Positions 1 to 7,262 of a DNA stretch of 7,687 nucleotides are shown one piece after another. Numbering within the stretch: position 1 is the first letter of the stretch; each line of letters opens with the position of its first letter. The stretch is taken from positions 1 through 7,687 of the forward strand of contig VBKY01000132.1 in NCBI GenBank assembly GCA_005879255.1, written 5' to 3'. The notes below the pieces were generated by a model. The model saw only the letters and a program-made list of their open reading frames with translations, had not been told where the DNA came from and made no database searches. The DNA is from Deltaproteobacteria bacterium. Lineage in GTDB: Bacteria > Desulfobacterota_B > Binatia > UBA9968. The translations under genes and the position numbers were made by a program.

Positions 1-136
1 TATTCCGGAGCAAAGCGGCCGATGACTGGCGAATTTGAGCGGAATTTGTAGTGTGGGATGTAGTCCGGTCGAACAATTTTCCCTTAGTCACACCAACTAA
101 TATAAACCACTTTTCGTAAGCGGAGGCGAAGGAATA

Positions 137-1072
137 ATGATGGCAAAGAAAAAACTTATTTTCATGATTCTAGTACGAGACTCAGGGTGGTGGACTCTGG
201 GTGAAATCACTAAGCAGGCGCTGGCCCATGATGGACTAGAGGTTGAGCTTTCGTGGGCGAAACGAGAAGATCGGTTGGAGCTCATCGCCAGCGGTAAAGC
301 AGACTTTGGCGTGAACGCCGGCTATGAGGTTGCGTGGGCATACCGTGGCGTCGGGATGTACGCGGGTCAGCCAATAAAGAATCTGCGGGCGATCGCGTCG
401 ATAGGTCATCCGAATTGGCATGCTGTCGCGGTTACGTATGAAACCCGGATAACTGCGATTGAACAAATCAAGGAACAGCAATTTCCGCTTCGTATTTACA
501 CCCCGCATGCGGAATTTGGCGGCCGCATTGGCTCAGGCGGTTTCATCACGGACAGAATATTTGAAGCTTATGGTTTCTCGTTGAAGGACATCGAACGTTG
601 GGGCGGTAAGATTGTTACGGGCGAAGGCGGTGGGAATAGAGCTCTTCGGGAGCGTAACGTCGACGCGATGGTGTACCGAGCCTATGCAGGATTCGGCCCT
701 GGCGGTCATCGTTGGCAAGAGGCCACGATGTTCAACAATCTCCGCTTCCTGCCGATTGCCTCGAATGTGCTGTCTGAACTCTCCGAAAAATACGGCCTAC
801 TTCGAGGTCTGATGCCTCGATTGCTTATGCGTGGGGTCGAGGAAGATATTCCCACGCTTTATTTCCCGCACTTCGTTATATACAGCTCAATACATCTGGA
901 CGACGAGCTGGCATTCGCTACTGCGAAGAGCCTCGATGAGCATAATCAATATTTCGCCGAGCGATATATTCCGTTCCTTTACAATCCATTTCGCGTTTGC
1001 CAGGACACCGGAGCGCCGCTACATCCTGGAGCCGAGCGTTACTATCGTTCACGCGGGTATCTGACGACGTAA
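137..1072 (+). CDS. TAXI-family (TRAP-type) solute-binding protein, apparently without signal peptide
   Basis: This 311-residue protein resembles the TAXI family, the substrate-binding subunits of a TRAP transporter class that binds small organic acids or amino acids. What I see: a short N-terminal strand followed by a WWTLGEITKQAL segment where TAXI proteins have the first ligand loop, an 'R.ELIASGKADFGVN' stretch (about 46-60), 'LRAIASIG' (83-90), a glycine-rich GEGGGNRAL helix-cap region (162-170) and a C-terminal PLHPGAERYYRSRGY close to the usual family ending. Length is normal for a mature TAXI protein. The odd point is the N-terminus: MMAKKKLIFMILVRDSG runs straight into the fold with no export signal, and the same frame has a stop at 98-100 with no other start between. 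Purine-rich Shine-Dalgarno sequences lie at 122-126 and 129-133; either ATG 137 or ATG 140 could be used. No TRAP membrane subunits are in the window. Family assignment is fairly sure; function and location are not. Confidence 0.8.
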   Translation: MMAKKKLIFMILVRDSGWWTLGEITKQALAHDGLEVELSWAKREDRLELIASGKADFGVNAGYEVAWAYRGVGMYAGQPIKNLRAIASIGHPNWHAVAVTYETRITAIEQIKEQQFPLRIYTPHAEFGGRIGSGGFITDRIFEAYGFSLKDIERWGGKIVTGEGGGNRALRERNVDAMVYRAYAGFGPGGHRWQEATMFNNLRFLPIASNVLSELSEKYGLLRGLMPRLLMRGVEEDIPTLYFPHFVIYSSIHLDDELAFATAKSLDEHNQYFAERYIPFLYNPFRVCQDTGAPLHPGAERYYRSRGYLTT

Positions 1073-1103
1073 AGACGGGCGGGCTGGTTTTAACCGGATC
1101 AAA

Positions 1104-2219
1104 TCACTGGCTGGCCTTGGGAAAACCAAACGCTTCTATCACTTGGCCCGCCCATTTCTCTTTCATACTGAAGTGATCCCAATTAAGGACCGATGTCTTT
1201 TTCCCGCGGAGCGCTTTCGCCACGGCCGAATCAGGTGAATAAACCGAAGATTTAAGCGGCACAACCTTATCGATGATTTCTTGCCCTTGCGGACTGGCTT
1301 CGAACTCTAGCCACAGGAGGGCGGCATAAGGATGCGGCGCGTTAGTAAATACGCCTTCGGTGTCGACGAGACTTAGCGGGACGGGCTCAACGATTCTGAA
1401 CTGAAGATTACCCGTCGGATCTTTTTTCATTGCGCTGAGGGTAAAGTGGTAATTGATCCCCGCATGCAGCATGTACTCCCCGTTTGCGATGGACGGGAGC
1501 ACTCTGGCTTGCCCTCTAAACCAAACTGGATCCTGTGCAGCTAGCTTCCGGCAGTATTGAAGCACCCAATCAAGACCCATTAACGGAACCATGGCCGTGT
1601 ATGGGTGGGGCCGCAGGTCCACCACGAATTTCCGCCCTTTGAATTCCGGGTTTAGGAAATCATCCCACTTGTTTGGTACTTTCTCGGCGGAAATGAGGGT
1701 TTTGTTATACGCAACCACGGCAAATTGTGACGTGACGGCAACCACTTTTCGATTGTTCGGATCTATCATGCCAACGGGTATTCCCAGAATGCCGTTCTTA
1801 GCCATCCCAAGAACGTCGAATCTTTTGATGAAGGGCGTGAACTCACTATAGAAATCCGAAGACGCATTGATTACATCCCATTCCTTTACCGTGCCCGCCT
1901 TAAGTTCGCGTGCGAACCGTTGGTGGGTATCAGTGCCGCTGGTTTCTTGCACGCGAACGTCTATGAAGGGGTACTTCTGGACAAAAGCCTGTCTCATCTC
2001 TTTTAAGGATTCCAAACTGCTCAAGACTCTTAGCTGGCCCTCTTTTCGTGCCTTTGCGACAATCTCGTCATGGCTGGCATCGAATATAAAGCCGTTAGCC
2101 TCGGCTTCGTTCTTCGCGGCCCCGATTGCCGTGTTGGGCTGGGCGGAAAAAAGAATCGAAGGAAAAAGTGACCATCCTAAAAAGATCAAAGCGGCAAACG
2201 ACCATGAACCCGATGCCAT
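1104..2219 (-). CDS. Extracellular solute-binding protein (ABC transporter, iron(III)-like family)
   Basis: The 371-residue product is a periplasmic binding protein of the bacterial extracellular solute-binding superfamily (Fe3+/spermidine/putrescine-like cluster). It would capture a small ligand for an ABC importer. What I see: a signal peptide with hydrophobic core ALIFLGWSLFPSILFSA (about 10-26), a linker rich in Ala, Glu and Asn (27-50), then the mature fold beginning IVAKARKEGQLRVLSS (53-68). The family landmarks follow in order: F..KYPFIDV (79-88), VVAYNK (168-173), W.DFLNPEFKGRKF (185-198), and APHPYAALLWLEFEASPQGQEII (294-316). Length is on the long side of normal because of the linker. 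The start is supported by AAAGGAG (2226-2232 on this strand) six bases before ATG. The gene stands alone: it converges on the TAXI gene 31 bases away, and upstream lies a decayed RAYT transposase on the same strand. No permease or ATPase is adjacent, so the ligand cannot be inferred. Confidence 0.9.
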   Translation of the reverse strand: MASGSWSFAALIFLGWSLFPSILFSAQPNTAIGAAKNEAEANGFIFDASHDEIVAKARKEGQLRVLSSLESLKEMRQAFVQKYPFIDVRVQETSGTDTHQRFARELKAGTVKEWDVINASSDFYSEFTPFIKRFDVLGMAKNGILGIPVGMIDPNNRKVVAVTSQFAVVAYNKTLISAEKVPNKWDDFLNPEFKGRKFVVDLRPHPYTAMVPLMGLDWVLQYCRKLAAQDPVWFRGQARVLPSIANGEYMLHAGINYHFTLSAMKKDPTGNLQFRIVEPVPLSLVDTEGVFTNAPHPYAALLWLEFEASPQGQEIIDKVVPLKSSVYSPDSAVAKALRGKKTSVLNWDHFSMKEKWAGQVIEAFGFPKASQ

Positions 2220-2258
2220 AAGTTGCTCCTTTTGTTTTCACCGTAAAGGCCGATGACC

Positions 2259-2645
2259 TCAATCAGCGAAAATACTACTGGAGTGCCGCTCGTCATCCAC
2301 GGGACCCGGATCGGCCAGCTGTGGCCTTCGCAGACTCGACCATGACCACTCTCGCGCTGTGCTCGACAACCCGGCCGCACCGGATTCTGTAAAACGTAAC
2401 GTAACACAGTGATCAGATGTTCATCGCGTTGAACCGGAAAGCTCTTAAAGCGGCCCCTGCCAGATATGCCCGCTGCTACCATAATGTTTGTGATAATGAC
2501 GCACATGACTCGTCAGTAGCCACTGCATGAATTGACTCAACGCGTTTTCATGCGCCGGCTCTAGAACAAAATGAAAATGATTGGGCATCACGCCATTGCT
2601 GAACTTTCGAAGCGTGAAGGCTTCCGCATTGAGTCTTGACTCTCT
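2259..2645 (-). pseudogene. REP-associated tyrosine transposase (RAYT, IS200-like TnpA) remnant with two frameshifts
   Basis: Translating this strand gives a Y1 (HUH) transposase relative in pieces. The first piece includes KFSNGVMPNHFHFVLEP (MPNHFHF carries the His-hydrophobic-His motif), ALSQFMQWLLTSHVRHYHKHYG, containing candidate catalytic tyrosines, and SGHIWQG; it then hits a stop at 2445-2447. One surplus base near 2451-2456 accounts for this, because the next frame continues RFKSFPVQRDEHLITVLRYVLQNPVR, the usual RAYT sequence. A missing base near 2367-2373 shifts it back to AREWSWSSLRRPQLADPGPV, ending at the stop at 2259-2261. The normal N-terminal third is absent; an in-frame stop at 2646-2648 bounds the open stretch. 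Intact RAYTs are single-domain proteins of roughly 150-230 residues that mobilise REP hairpins; a REP-like hairpin sits just upstream (2680-2715). The copy is almost certainly inactive. An 106-codon open frame covering part of it is only the middle piece plus out-of-frame tail. Confidence 0.85.
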
Positions 2646-2675
2646 TCAACGTCTCGAACGGAACGCAGCGGTTGA

Positions 2676-3097
<422 letters not shown>

Positions 3098-3143
3098 GCC
3101 TACTGCCTGTTGCCTATTTTCAAACGATGCCTATTTTGCAAAC
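3098..3143. repeat. GCCT heptamer array and 17-bp-period direct repeat
   Basis: Three heptamers, GCCTACT, GCCTGTT and GCCTATT, run from 3098 to 3118 with GCCT every seven bases. Overlapping this, TGCCTATTTT occurs at 3111-3120 and again at 3128-3137, each followed by CAAAC or GCAAAC, a direct repeat with a 17-base period. The array begins at the base after the right inverted repeat of the IS110 remnant, mirroring the heptamers on its left side. Confidence 0.6.
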
Positions 3144-3241
3144 TTATACTGGGAATCAAGATCTTGCATAGGTCCGACCCGGATCAATGCGTTTAGTCAA
3201 AATGGCCGTTGGCGGAGGCATCGGTCTTGCCCGAACAGTGC

Positions 3242-3271
3242 TTGACAAAAACGCCAGATTGGTGGTGTTAT
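3242..3271 (+). promoter_or_regulatory. Candidate sigma70-type promoter for the MmgE/PrpD operon
   Basis: TTGACA (3242-3247) is a perfect -35 box, but the best -10 partner, TGTTAT (3266-3271) at 18-base spacing, is poor. It lies about 245 bases before the chosen start codon. It is a weak candidate based on sequence match only. Confidence 0.25.
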
Positions 3272-3503
3272 TGTCGGCGCTGTGTTCCGGAGCATCTACG
3301 TGTTCATGCATGTTCGACATAATCAGATAAGGCGGCCCGTGCCACACTATGTGGAGAATCGTGTCAAAAAAAGCCCACAAGTAAGGCTGCAAAAACCGCG
3401 CAGCCGGTTCGTTTGTCCAACAGCATTTACAACTAGCTGACTGCCTTGCCGGATTGACACTATGACCGGTGATTGCGCCGGCGTAGGAAGTGTCAATTCT
3501 ACC

Positions 3504-3509
3504 GAAGGA
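3504..3509 (+). promoter_or_regulatory. Ribosome binding site that sets the MmgE/PrpD start
   Basis: GAAGGA lies six bases before ATG 3516. The alternative upstream ATG at 3462 has no Shine-Dalgarno-like sequence and would add 18 residues without resemblance to the family, so ATG 3516 is preferred. Confidence 0.7.
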
Positions 3510-3515
3510 TGCCAG

Positions 3516-4907
3516 ATGCCGTCTCACTACGGCGAAACTTTCGTCCTTGTTGAATTCCTCATCGACCTTCAGTTTCAGGCTCTACCTCCTGAAGTTGTTG
3601 AGACAGCCAAGCTATGCCTCTTGGATACTTTGGGCGCTGGGCTGTACGCCAGCCAGACGCCGTGGGCGAAGAAGGCAGCGCAGGTAGCCATAGACGTAGG
3701 CGGAGAAGGAAAATGTGTTATCTGGGGCGGATCTCACAAGACAACGGCGCCGTTAGCTGCTCTCGCCAACGGCACAGCTGCCCATGGAATGGAGTTGGAT
3801 GACAGGAAACCCAGCGCCCGGCTCCATCCTGGTTCGCACGTAATACCTGCGGCTCTAGCAGCGGCAGAAATGGTCGGCTGCGACGGAAAGACTTTGCTCG
3901 TTGCCGTCGTTGCGGGTTATGAGACGTCCATCCGTGTTGGAATGGCGGTTCCCCGGCAACGCAAAGGTGTCAATTCAGCCCAGCACAAGGGTATCTGGGG
4001 GGCTGTTGCTGCCGCATCCAAGGCGCTCGGTATGGACAAAGAACAAACCCTCAATGCCTTCGGCGTAGCCGGTTCCTTGGCTTCAGGTATCTCCGAATAT
4101 TCTGGCGACTCCGCGCACACGATGGTCAAACGGCTCACCGGTGGCGGCCCGGCTCATGCCGGAGTTTTGGCTGCGCTGTTGGGACAGCAAGGATTTACCG
4201 GACCCTGGAGTGTGTTGGAGGGACGACACGGCTATTGCCATGCGTACGCTGGGGAACAAGGCGTGTTTCCTGAAGAGTTGACGCGCAATCCAGGTCCAGG
4301 CCATGCGTACGCTATCCTCGGCCGAGAGGTGAAGCCCTATGCCACTTGGGGCGGTGCTCATATCGGAATTGAAGCCGTGGAGCGAATCAAGAGACAATAC
4401 GACATTACCGCCGAGCAAGTTGAAAAGATCACGGTGGCGTGTTCGCTACGGCTTTTGGAAGACCGCGCGGTCACACGCCCCGAATCGATCTCGTCGGCGC
4501 AGCGAAGCCTGCCATTCATTCTCGCGCTGGCGTTCCACCACGACCTGCGCGACCCATCGATCTGGACCGAAGACACACTAAACAACCGGGAAGTGTTGGC
4601 GCTTATCGACAAAATCGAATGCCGGCTCGACGAGGACATCGACAGAGATGCCCGCAACGCTGGCGGCCATGGCGAGATAAAGCTGACCGTCCGGTTGCGC
4701 GATGGCGCAGAACGATATGCGGCGGTGAGCCATTCCAAGGGCATGCTTGAGAACCCTATGACCAGCGACGAGATTATCGACAAATTCCGATTCGTTGCCG
4801 GAAAAGTGCTCGACCCGAAAACATACGAGGAGATCGTGAATGTGATCGCCCGCCTCGAGGATGTCGATGACGTTCGTCGACTGGGCGAGCTGGCGCGAGT
4901 CCAGTGA
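3516..4907 (+). CDS. MmgE/PrpD family protein (2-methylcitrate dehydratase / cis-aconitate decarboxylase-like)
   Basis: This 463-residue protein belongs to the MmgE/PrpD family, cytosolic lyases that act on tricarboxylate or related acids (2-methylcitrate dehydratase, cis-aconitate decarboxylase, iminodisuccinate epimerase). Visible landmarks: LCLLDTLGAGLYAS (33-46), NGTAAHGMELDD (85-96), HPGSHVIPAALA (104-115), the helical AFGVAGSLASG (181-191), K.L..GGPAHAGVLAALL (205-222) and VKPYATWGGAHIGIEA (272-287). Using established knowledge of human cis-aconitate decarboxylase (active-site D93, H103, H159, K207, K272, H277), likely equivalents here are D95 or D96, H104, H157, K205, K273 and H282; positions and spacing agree closely, so the enzyme looks catalytically competent. 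Length is typical. It is first in a co-directional set with the CapA-like gene 64 bases downstream and a binding-protein gene after that. The exact substrate cannot be read from sequence; many family members annotated only as MmgE/PrpD lie in uncharacterised catabolic clusters. Confidence 0.92.
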   Translation: MPSHYGETFVLVEFLIDLQFQALPPEVVETAKLCLLDTLGAGLYASQTPWAKKAAQVAIDVGGEGKCVIWGGSHKTTAPLAALANGTAAHGMELDDRKPSARLHPGSHVIPAALAAAEMVGCDGKTLLVAVVAGYETSIRVGMAVPRQRKGVNSAQHKGIWGAVAAASKALGMDKEQTLNAFGVAGSLASGISEYSGDSAHTMVKRLTGGGPAHAGVLAALLGQQGFTGPWSVLEGRHGYCHAYAGEQGVFPEELTRNPGPGHAYAILGREVKPYATWGGAHIGIEAVERIKRQYDITAEQVEKITVACSLRLLEDRAVTRPESISSAQRSLPFILALAFHHDLRDPSIWTEDTLNNREVLALIDKIECRLDEDIDRDARNAGGHGEIKLTVRLRDGAERYAAVSHSKGMLENPMTSDEIIDKFRFVAGKVLDPKTYEEIVNVIARLEDVDDVRRLGELARVQ

Positions 4908-4923
4908 CACGGATGGACTAAGG

Positions 4924-4943
4924 CCCTTTTTGTGAGGAAAGGG
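4924..4943 (+). other. Short hairpin in the MmgE/PrpD-CapA intergenic gap
   Basis: CCCTTT (4924-4929) and AAAGGG (4938-4943) can pair around an eight-base loop. The stem is A/T-rich at its loop end and no T run follows, so it does not look like an intrinsic terminator; it is compatible with read-through into the next gene. Confidence 0.3.
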
Positions 4944-4953
4944 ATTGCACACC

Positions 4954-4961
4954 AAAGGAGG
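4954..4961 (+). promoter_or_regulatory. Strong Shine-Dalgarno of the CapA-like gene
   Basis: AAAGGAGG is a near-complete anti-16S match, ten bases before ATG 4972. It is the strongest ribosome binding site in the window, suggesting efficient translation of the second gene of the operon. Confidence 0.75.
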
Positions 4962-4971
4962 ATTTTAAGTC

Positions 4972-6120
4972 ATGAGCGAAAGTCAGGGATCCATGTTGAT
5001 CTATGCCGTGGGAGACATCAGCCCAACGCGGGTGACGGAGTACAACGAACCGGCTGACTCAGTTTTCGAGGAAGTGGTCGACAAACTCAAGGAGGCGGAT
5101 GTGCTCCTGTGTCAACTGGCTCGCACCCTCTCCACCAAGGGCTCTCTGCAGTACCGGGCGGGTCCCACTACGTGGTACGGACGCACGCACCCGGACAACG
5201 TGAAAATTCTCGTTCACGGAGGGTTCAACCTCATCGCCCTCGCCAACAACCACTGCTTTGACTACGGTCCGGAATCGTTGATCGAGACTATAGATGTACT
5301 GCGAGCAAACGGCATGGAGGTCATTGGCGCCGGTAAGAATCTTCAAGAAGCGCGCAAGCCCGCGATAATCGCTAAAAACGGCAATAAGGTGGCATTCCTG
5401 AACTACAACTCGGTCCTCCCCGAAGAGTATGAGGCTCGGGAGAACAAGGCGGGTTGCGCGCCGATTCACGTTGATACGTTTTATCAGTCCCAGGAATTCC
5501 AACCCGGAACACCGCCGAAGATCATCACGATACCGCACGAGGACGAAGTCCGAGCCATGGAGGAGGACATCAGGCAAGCCAAGGCAGTGGCCGATGTCGT
5601 TGTGGTGGTCATGCACTGGGGGATCCATATCGTCCCGGGAATGCTGGCAGACTACGAATTTACACTCGGCCATCGGGCCATCGATGCGGGCGCTGATCTC
5701 ATTCTTGGCGCCCATCCCCACTCCGTCAAGGGTATTGAGGTCTACAAAGGCAAGGTCGTCTTCCACAGCGTTGGCGACTTCGCTCAGGAAAGTCCCAATG
5801 TGGCCTTACGGCCAGAGGGCGTTTTTAAGAGGTCGCAGCGACCCCACTACGGAATGACGTCGCGAGGCGAGGGGAATCGCGGTCCAAAGCCGAACAAAGC
5901 GAACTACTCGATCATGGCGCGTTGCCTTATCCGGGGGGGAAAGATCGAGGAAGTCTCCTTCATACCCGGATTGTGTGACTCGGCAAAACGGGGCGGTCCT
6001 CGTCTTCTCAACTCGCAAGACCCTCAATTTGAGGATGTGGTGGAGTTCGCGGCCAAGTGGAGCCGCGAACTGGGGACGGAGTTCAAGGTTAAAGGAGACG
6101 AGGTGGTGGTTCTCACATAA
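4972..6120 (+). CDS. CapA family (PGA_cap) metallophosphatase-fold protein, cytoplasmic
   Basis: The 382-residue protein has the CapA/PGA_cap fold, a calcineurin-like metallophosphatase relative named after a poly-gamma-glutamate capsule protein but common in other contexts. Motifs in order: VGDISP (13-18, metal-binding Asp15), a degenerate second motif QLARTLSTKGS (48-58) where the family normally has NLEG.LT, LIALANNHCFDYG (87-99), VVVVMHWGIH (210-219), GHRAIDAGADLILGAHPHSVKGIEVYKGK (233-261) with the paired histidines H248 and H250, and FHSVGDF (264-270) in place of the usual YSLGNF. The loss of the Asn and Glu in motif two means one expected active-site carboxylate is missing. There is no signal peptide or membrane segment, unlike classical membrane-anchored CapA, so a cytosolic hydrolase or binding role is more likely than capsule export. 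No other capsule genes (ligase, polymer exporter) are near. It lies between the MmgE/PrpD and binding-protein genes. Confidence 0.88.
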   Translation: MSESQGSMLIYAVGDISPTRVTEYNEPADSVFEEVVDKLKEADVLLCQLARTLSTKGSLQYRAGPTTWYGRTHPDNVKILVHGGFNLIALANNHCFDYGPESLIETIDVLRANGMEVIGAGKNLQEARKPAIIAKNGNKVAFLNYNSVLPEEYEARENKAGCAPIHVDTFYQSQEFQPGTPPKIITIPHEDEVRAMEEDIRQAKAVADVVVVVMHWGIHIVPGMLADYEFTLGHRAIDAGADLILGAHPHSVKGIEVYKGKVVFHSVGDFAQESPNVALRPEGVFKRSQRPHYGMTSRGEGNRGPKPNKANYSIMARCLIRGGKIEEVSFIPGLCDSAKRGGPRLLNSQDPQFEDVVEFAAKWSRELGTEFKVKGDEVVVLT

Positions 6121-6133
6121 CGGACTGAGTCCG
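6121..6133. other. Perfect short palindrome after the CapA-like gene
   Basis: CGGACTGAGTCCG begins at the base after the CapA-like stop codon and is a perfect inverted repeat around a central G (five-base-pair stem with a TGA loop if single-stranded). No T run follows. It could be a small operator or an mRNA 3' processing hairpin, or chance. Confidence 0.3.
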
Positions 6134-6164
6134 GCGCATGAGTGCAGACGTTCCTGTTGCGAGG

Positions 6165-6169
6165 AAGGA
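6165..6169 (+). promoter_or_regulatory. Ribosome binding site that sets the second binding-protein start
   Basis: AAGGA (within AGGAAGGA) lies seven bases before ATG 6177. Starting there places a basic n-region and hydrophobic core at the very N-terminus, as a signal peptide needs; the upstream ATG at 6138 would bury the signal behind 13 charged and polar residues. Confidence 0.7.
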
Positions 6170-6176
6170 TGGAGAG

Positions 6177-7205
6177 ATGACGAATTTTTTGCGGTCCAAA
6201 ATAGCCGCTATTTTGGTGCTTCTGGTGTTGCCCAATGTGACTTCTTCACAGGAGACGAAGACGCCAAGGGAGCTAAGCCTCATTGAAGGAGCAAAGAAGG
6301 AGGGAAAACTGGTTTACTGGGGCGCAGGCAACGCAAAAGAAGTCGAGTCCTTCTTGGCAAAATTTCGCCAGAGGTATCCCTTTATCAAGACCGAATGGTG
6401 GAGAGCGGCGGCCGGTGCTCTGCACCAGAAGACCCTGTCCGAAGCGAGAGCCGGAGCCCATAACGTCGATGTGTCGGTAACCGACATGGAGTATCTGCAG
6501 GAACTCAAGAAGACTGGGCTGATGAAGAGATATGAATGGCACAACACAAAGGGATGGTCTCCTGCCCACAAGGACCCTGACGGGTACTGGGTTTACCGCA
6601 ATATTATTCCCACAATGATCGGTTATAACACTACCTTGGTTTCAGCCGCTGATGCGCCAAAGACTTGGGAGCATGTTCTGGACCCGAAATGGAAGGGCGC
6701 GATATCGATGACCAAGGATGGCGGTGAGTGGTCGCTCCAGCTCTGGGCAGCTTGGGGAAAAGAGAAGATGATCAGTTATCTAAAGAGGCTCTCGCGTAAC
6801 AATCTTGTATTGGGGGAGGGAGGAACGGCGCGGATCGAGATGCTCGCTGCCGGAGCGTCCAAGATCGATATGGAGCTTAACCTGAACAGAATTATGGACT
6901 ACCAGGAAAAAGGGGCGCCGTTAGAATGGGTGAGGACTAACCCTGTCTTAGCGATAGGGAATCCGTTTTTTATTGCCGAGCACGCTCCCCATCCGAATGC
7001 TGCCATGCTTTTTGCCGATTGGTTTACTTCCCTCGAAGGGGGACAAGCGTACTATGATGTCTCCGGCAAACTGCTGCCGCATCCGGGAATTAAGGGCAGG
7101 ATAAGCGAGGCGCTGAAGGGCCTCAATGTAGTGTATACGCCCGCGGAGATTGCCGTGCACGGAAATGAAGCGAATAAGATCTTTAAGGATATTTTCTGGA
7201 AGTAA
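6177..7205 (+). CDS. Extracellular solute-binding protein (ABC transporter, iron(III)-like family)
   Basis: From ATG 6177 this is a 342-residue exported binding protein of the same broad superfamily as the 1104-2219 product, though clearly a different subfamily. What I see: signal peptide with MTNFLRSK n-region and IAAILVLLVLPNVTSS core (9-24); mature start LSLIEGAKKEGKLVYWGAG (33-51); FRQRYPFI (63-70); MIGYNTTLV (147-155); APKTWEHVLDPKWKGAIS (160-177); and APHPNAAMLFADWFTSLEGGQAYYD (270-294). These are the landmarks shared by the family, in order, and length is normal. It follows the CapA-like gene by 56 bases on the same strand, with a 13-base palindrome in the gap, so it is probably the third gene of the operon. 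By position it would supply substrate for the MmgE/PrpD enzyme, but the matching permease and ATPase are not in the window. The metal-binding tyrosine pair of true ferric-binding proteins is not obvious, so an organic ligand is as likely as iron. Confidence 0.9.
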   Translation: MTNFLRSKIAAILVLLVLPNVTSSQETKTPRELSLIEGAKKEGKLVYWGAGNAKEVESFLAKFRQRYPFIKTEWWRAAAGALHQKTLSEARAGAHNVDVSVTDMEYLQELKKTGLMKRYEWHNTKGWSPAHKDPDGYWVYRNIIPTMIGYNTTLVSAADAPKTWEHVLDPKWKGAISMTKDGGEWSLQLWAAWGKEKMISYLKRLSRNNLVLGEGGTARIEMLAAGASKIDMELNLNRIMDYQEKGAPLEWVRTNPVLAIGNPFFIAEHAPHPNAAMLFADWFTSLEGGQAYYDVSGKLLPHPGIKGRISEALKGLNVVYTPAEIAVHGNEANKIFKDIFWK

Positions 7206-7262
7206 CTCGGTCCTTGCGCCTCTCGGTGTGTATGATACGGCAAGAAATGGCGGTTCGCGGAT

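Larger units (their letters stand above)
3144..3515. other. Leader region of the MmgE/PrpD operon; no gene seen
   Basis: This stretch separates the repeat region from the first gene of the operon. Neither strand shows a recognisable protein: a 123-codon minus-strand frame has no family resemblance and overlaps the start of the downstream gene. A hairpin with GGCTGC (3385-3390) and GCAGCC (3400-3405) around a nine-base loop lies here, without a following T run. The region probably holds the operon promoter. Confidence 0.5.

Noticed and set aside
1..51. A possible C-terminal tail of an upstream plus-strand gene, ending GEFERNL at TAG 49-51
   Set aside because: Only 16 codons are visible and other frames are equally short and open; no family can be recognised.
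1073..1103. A weak GGTTTTAACC-type hairpin between the convergent genes as a shared terminator
   Set aside because: The stem is four to six base pairs with a two-base centre and there is no T run on either strand.
2186..2506. The 106-codon minus-strand frame as an intact small protein
   Set aside because: Only its middle matches RAYT; its N-terminal and C-terminal parts are out-of-frame translations of the same pseudogene, and it overlaps the binding-protein start.
3385..3405. Hairpin GGCTGC/GCAGCC as an intrinsic terminator
   Set aside because: No T tract follows on the plus strand, and on the minus strand the T run is too far away with no gene needing termination.
3156..3527. A 123-codon minus-strand open frame in the operon leader
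   Set aside because: No recognisable domain, biased composition, no clear ribosome binding site, and it overlaps the start of the MmgE/PrpD gene.
5059..5766. A 235-codon minus-strand open frame inside the CapA-like gene
   Set aside because: It is antisense to a well-supported coding region, shows no family motif, and mirrors the codon structure of the real gene.
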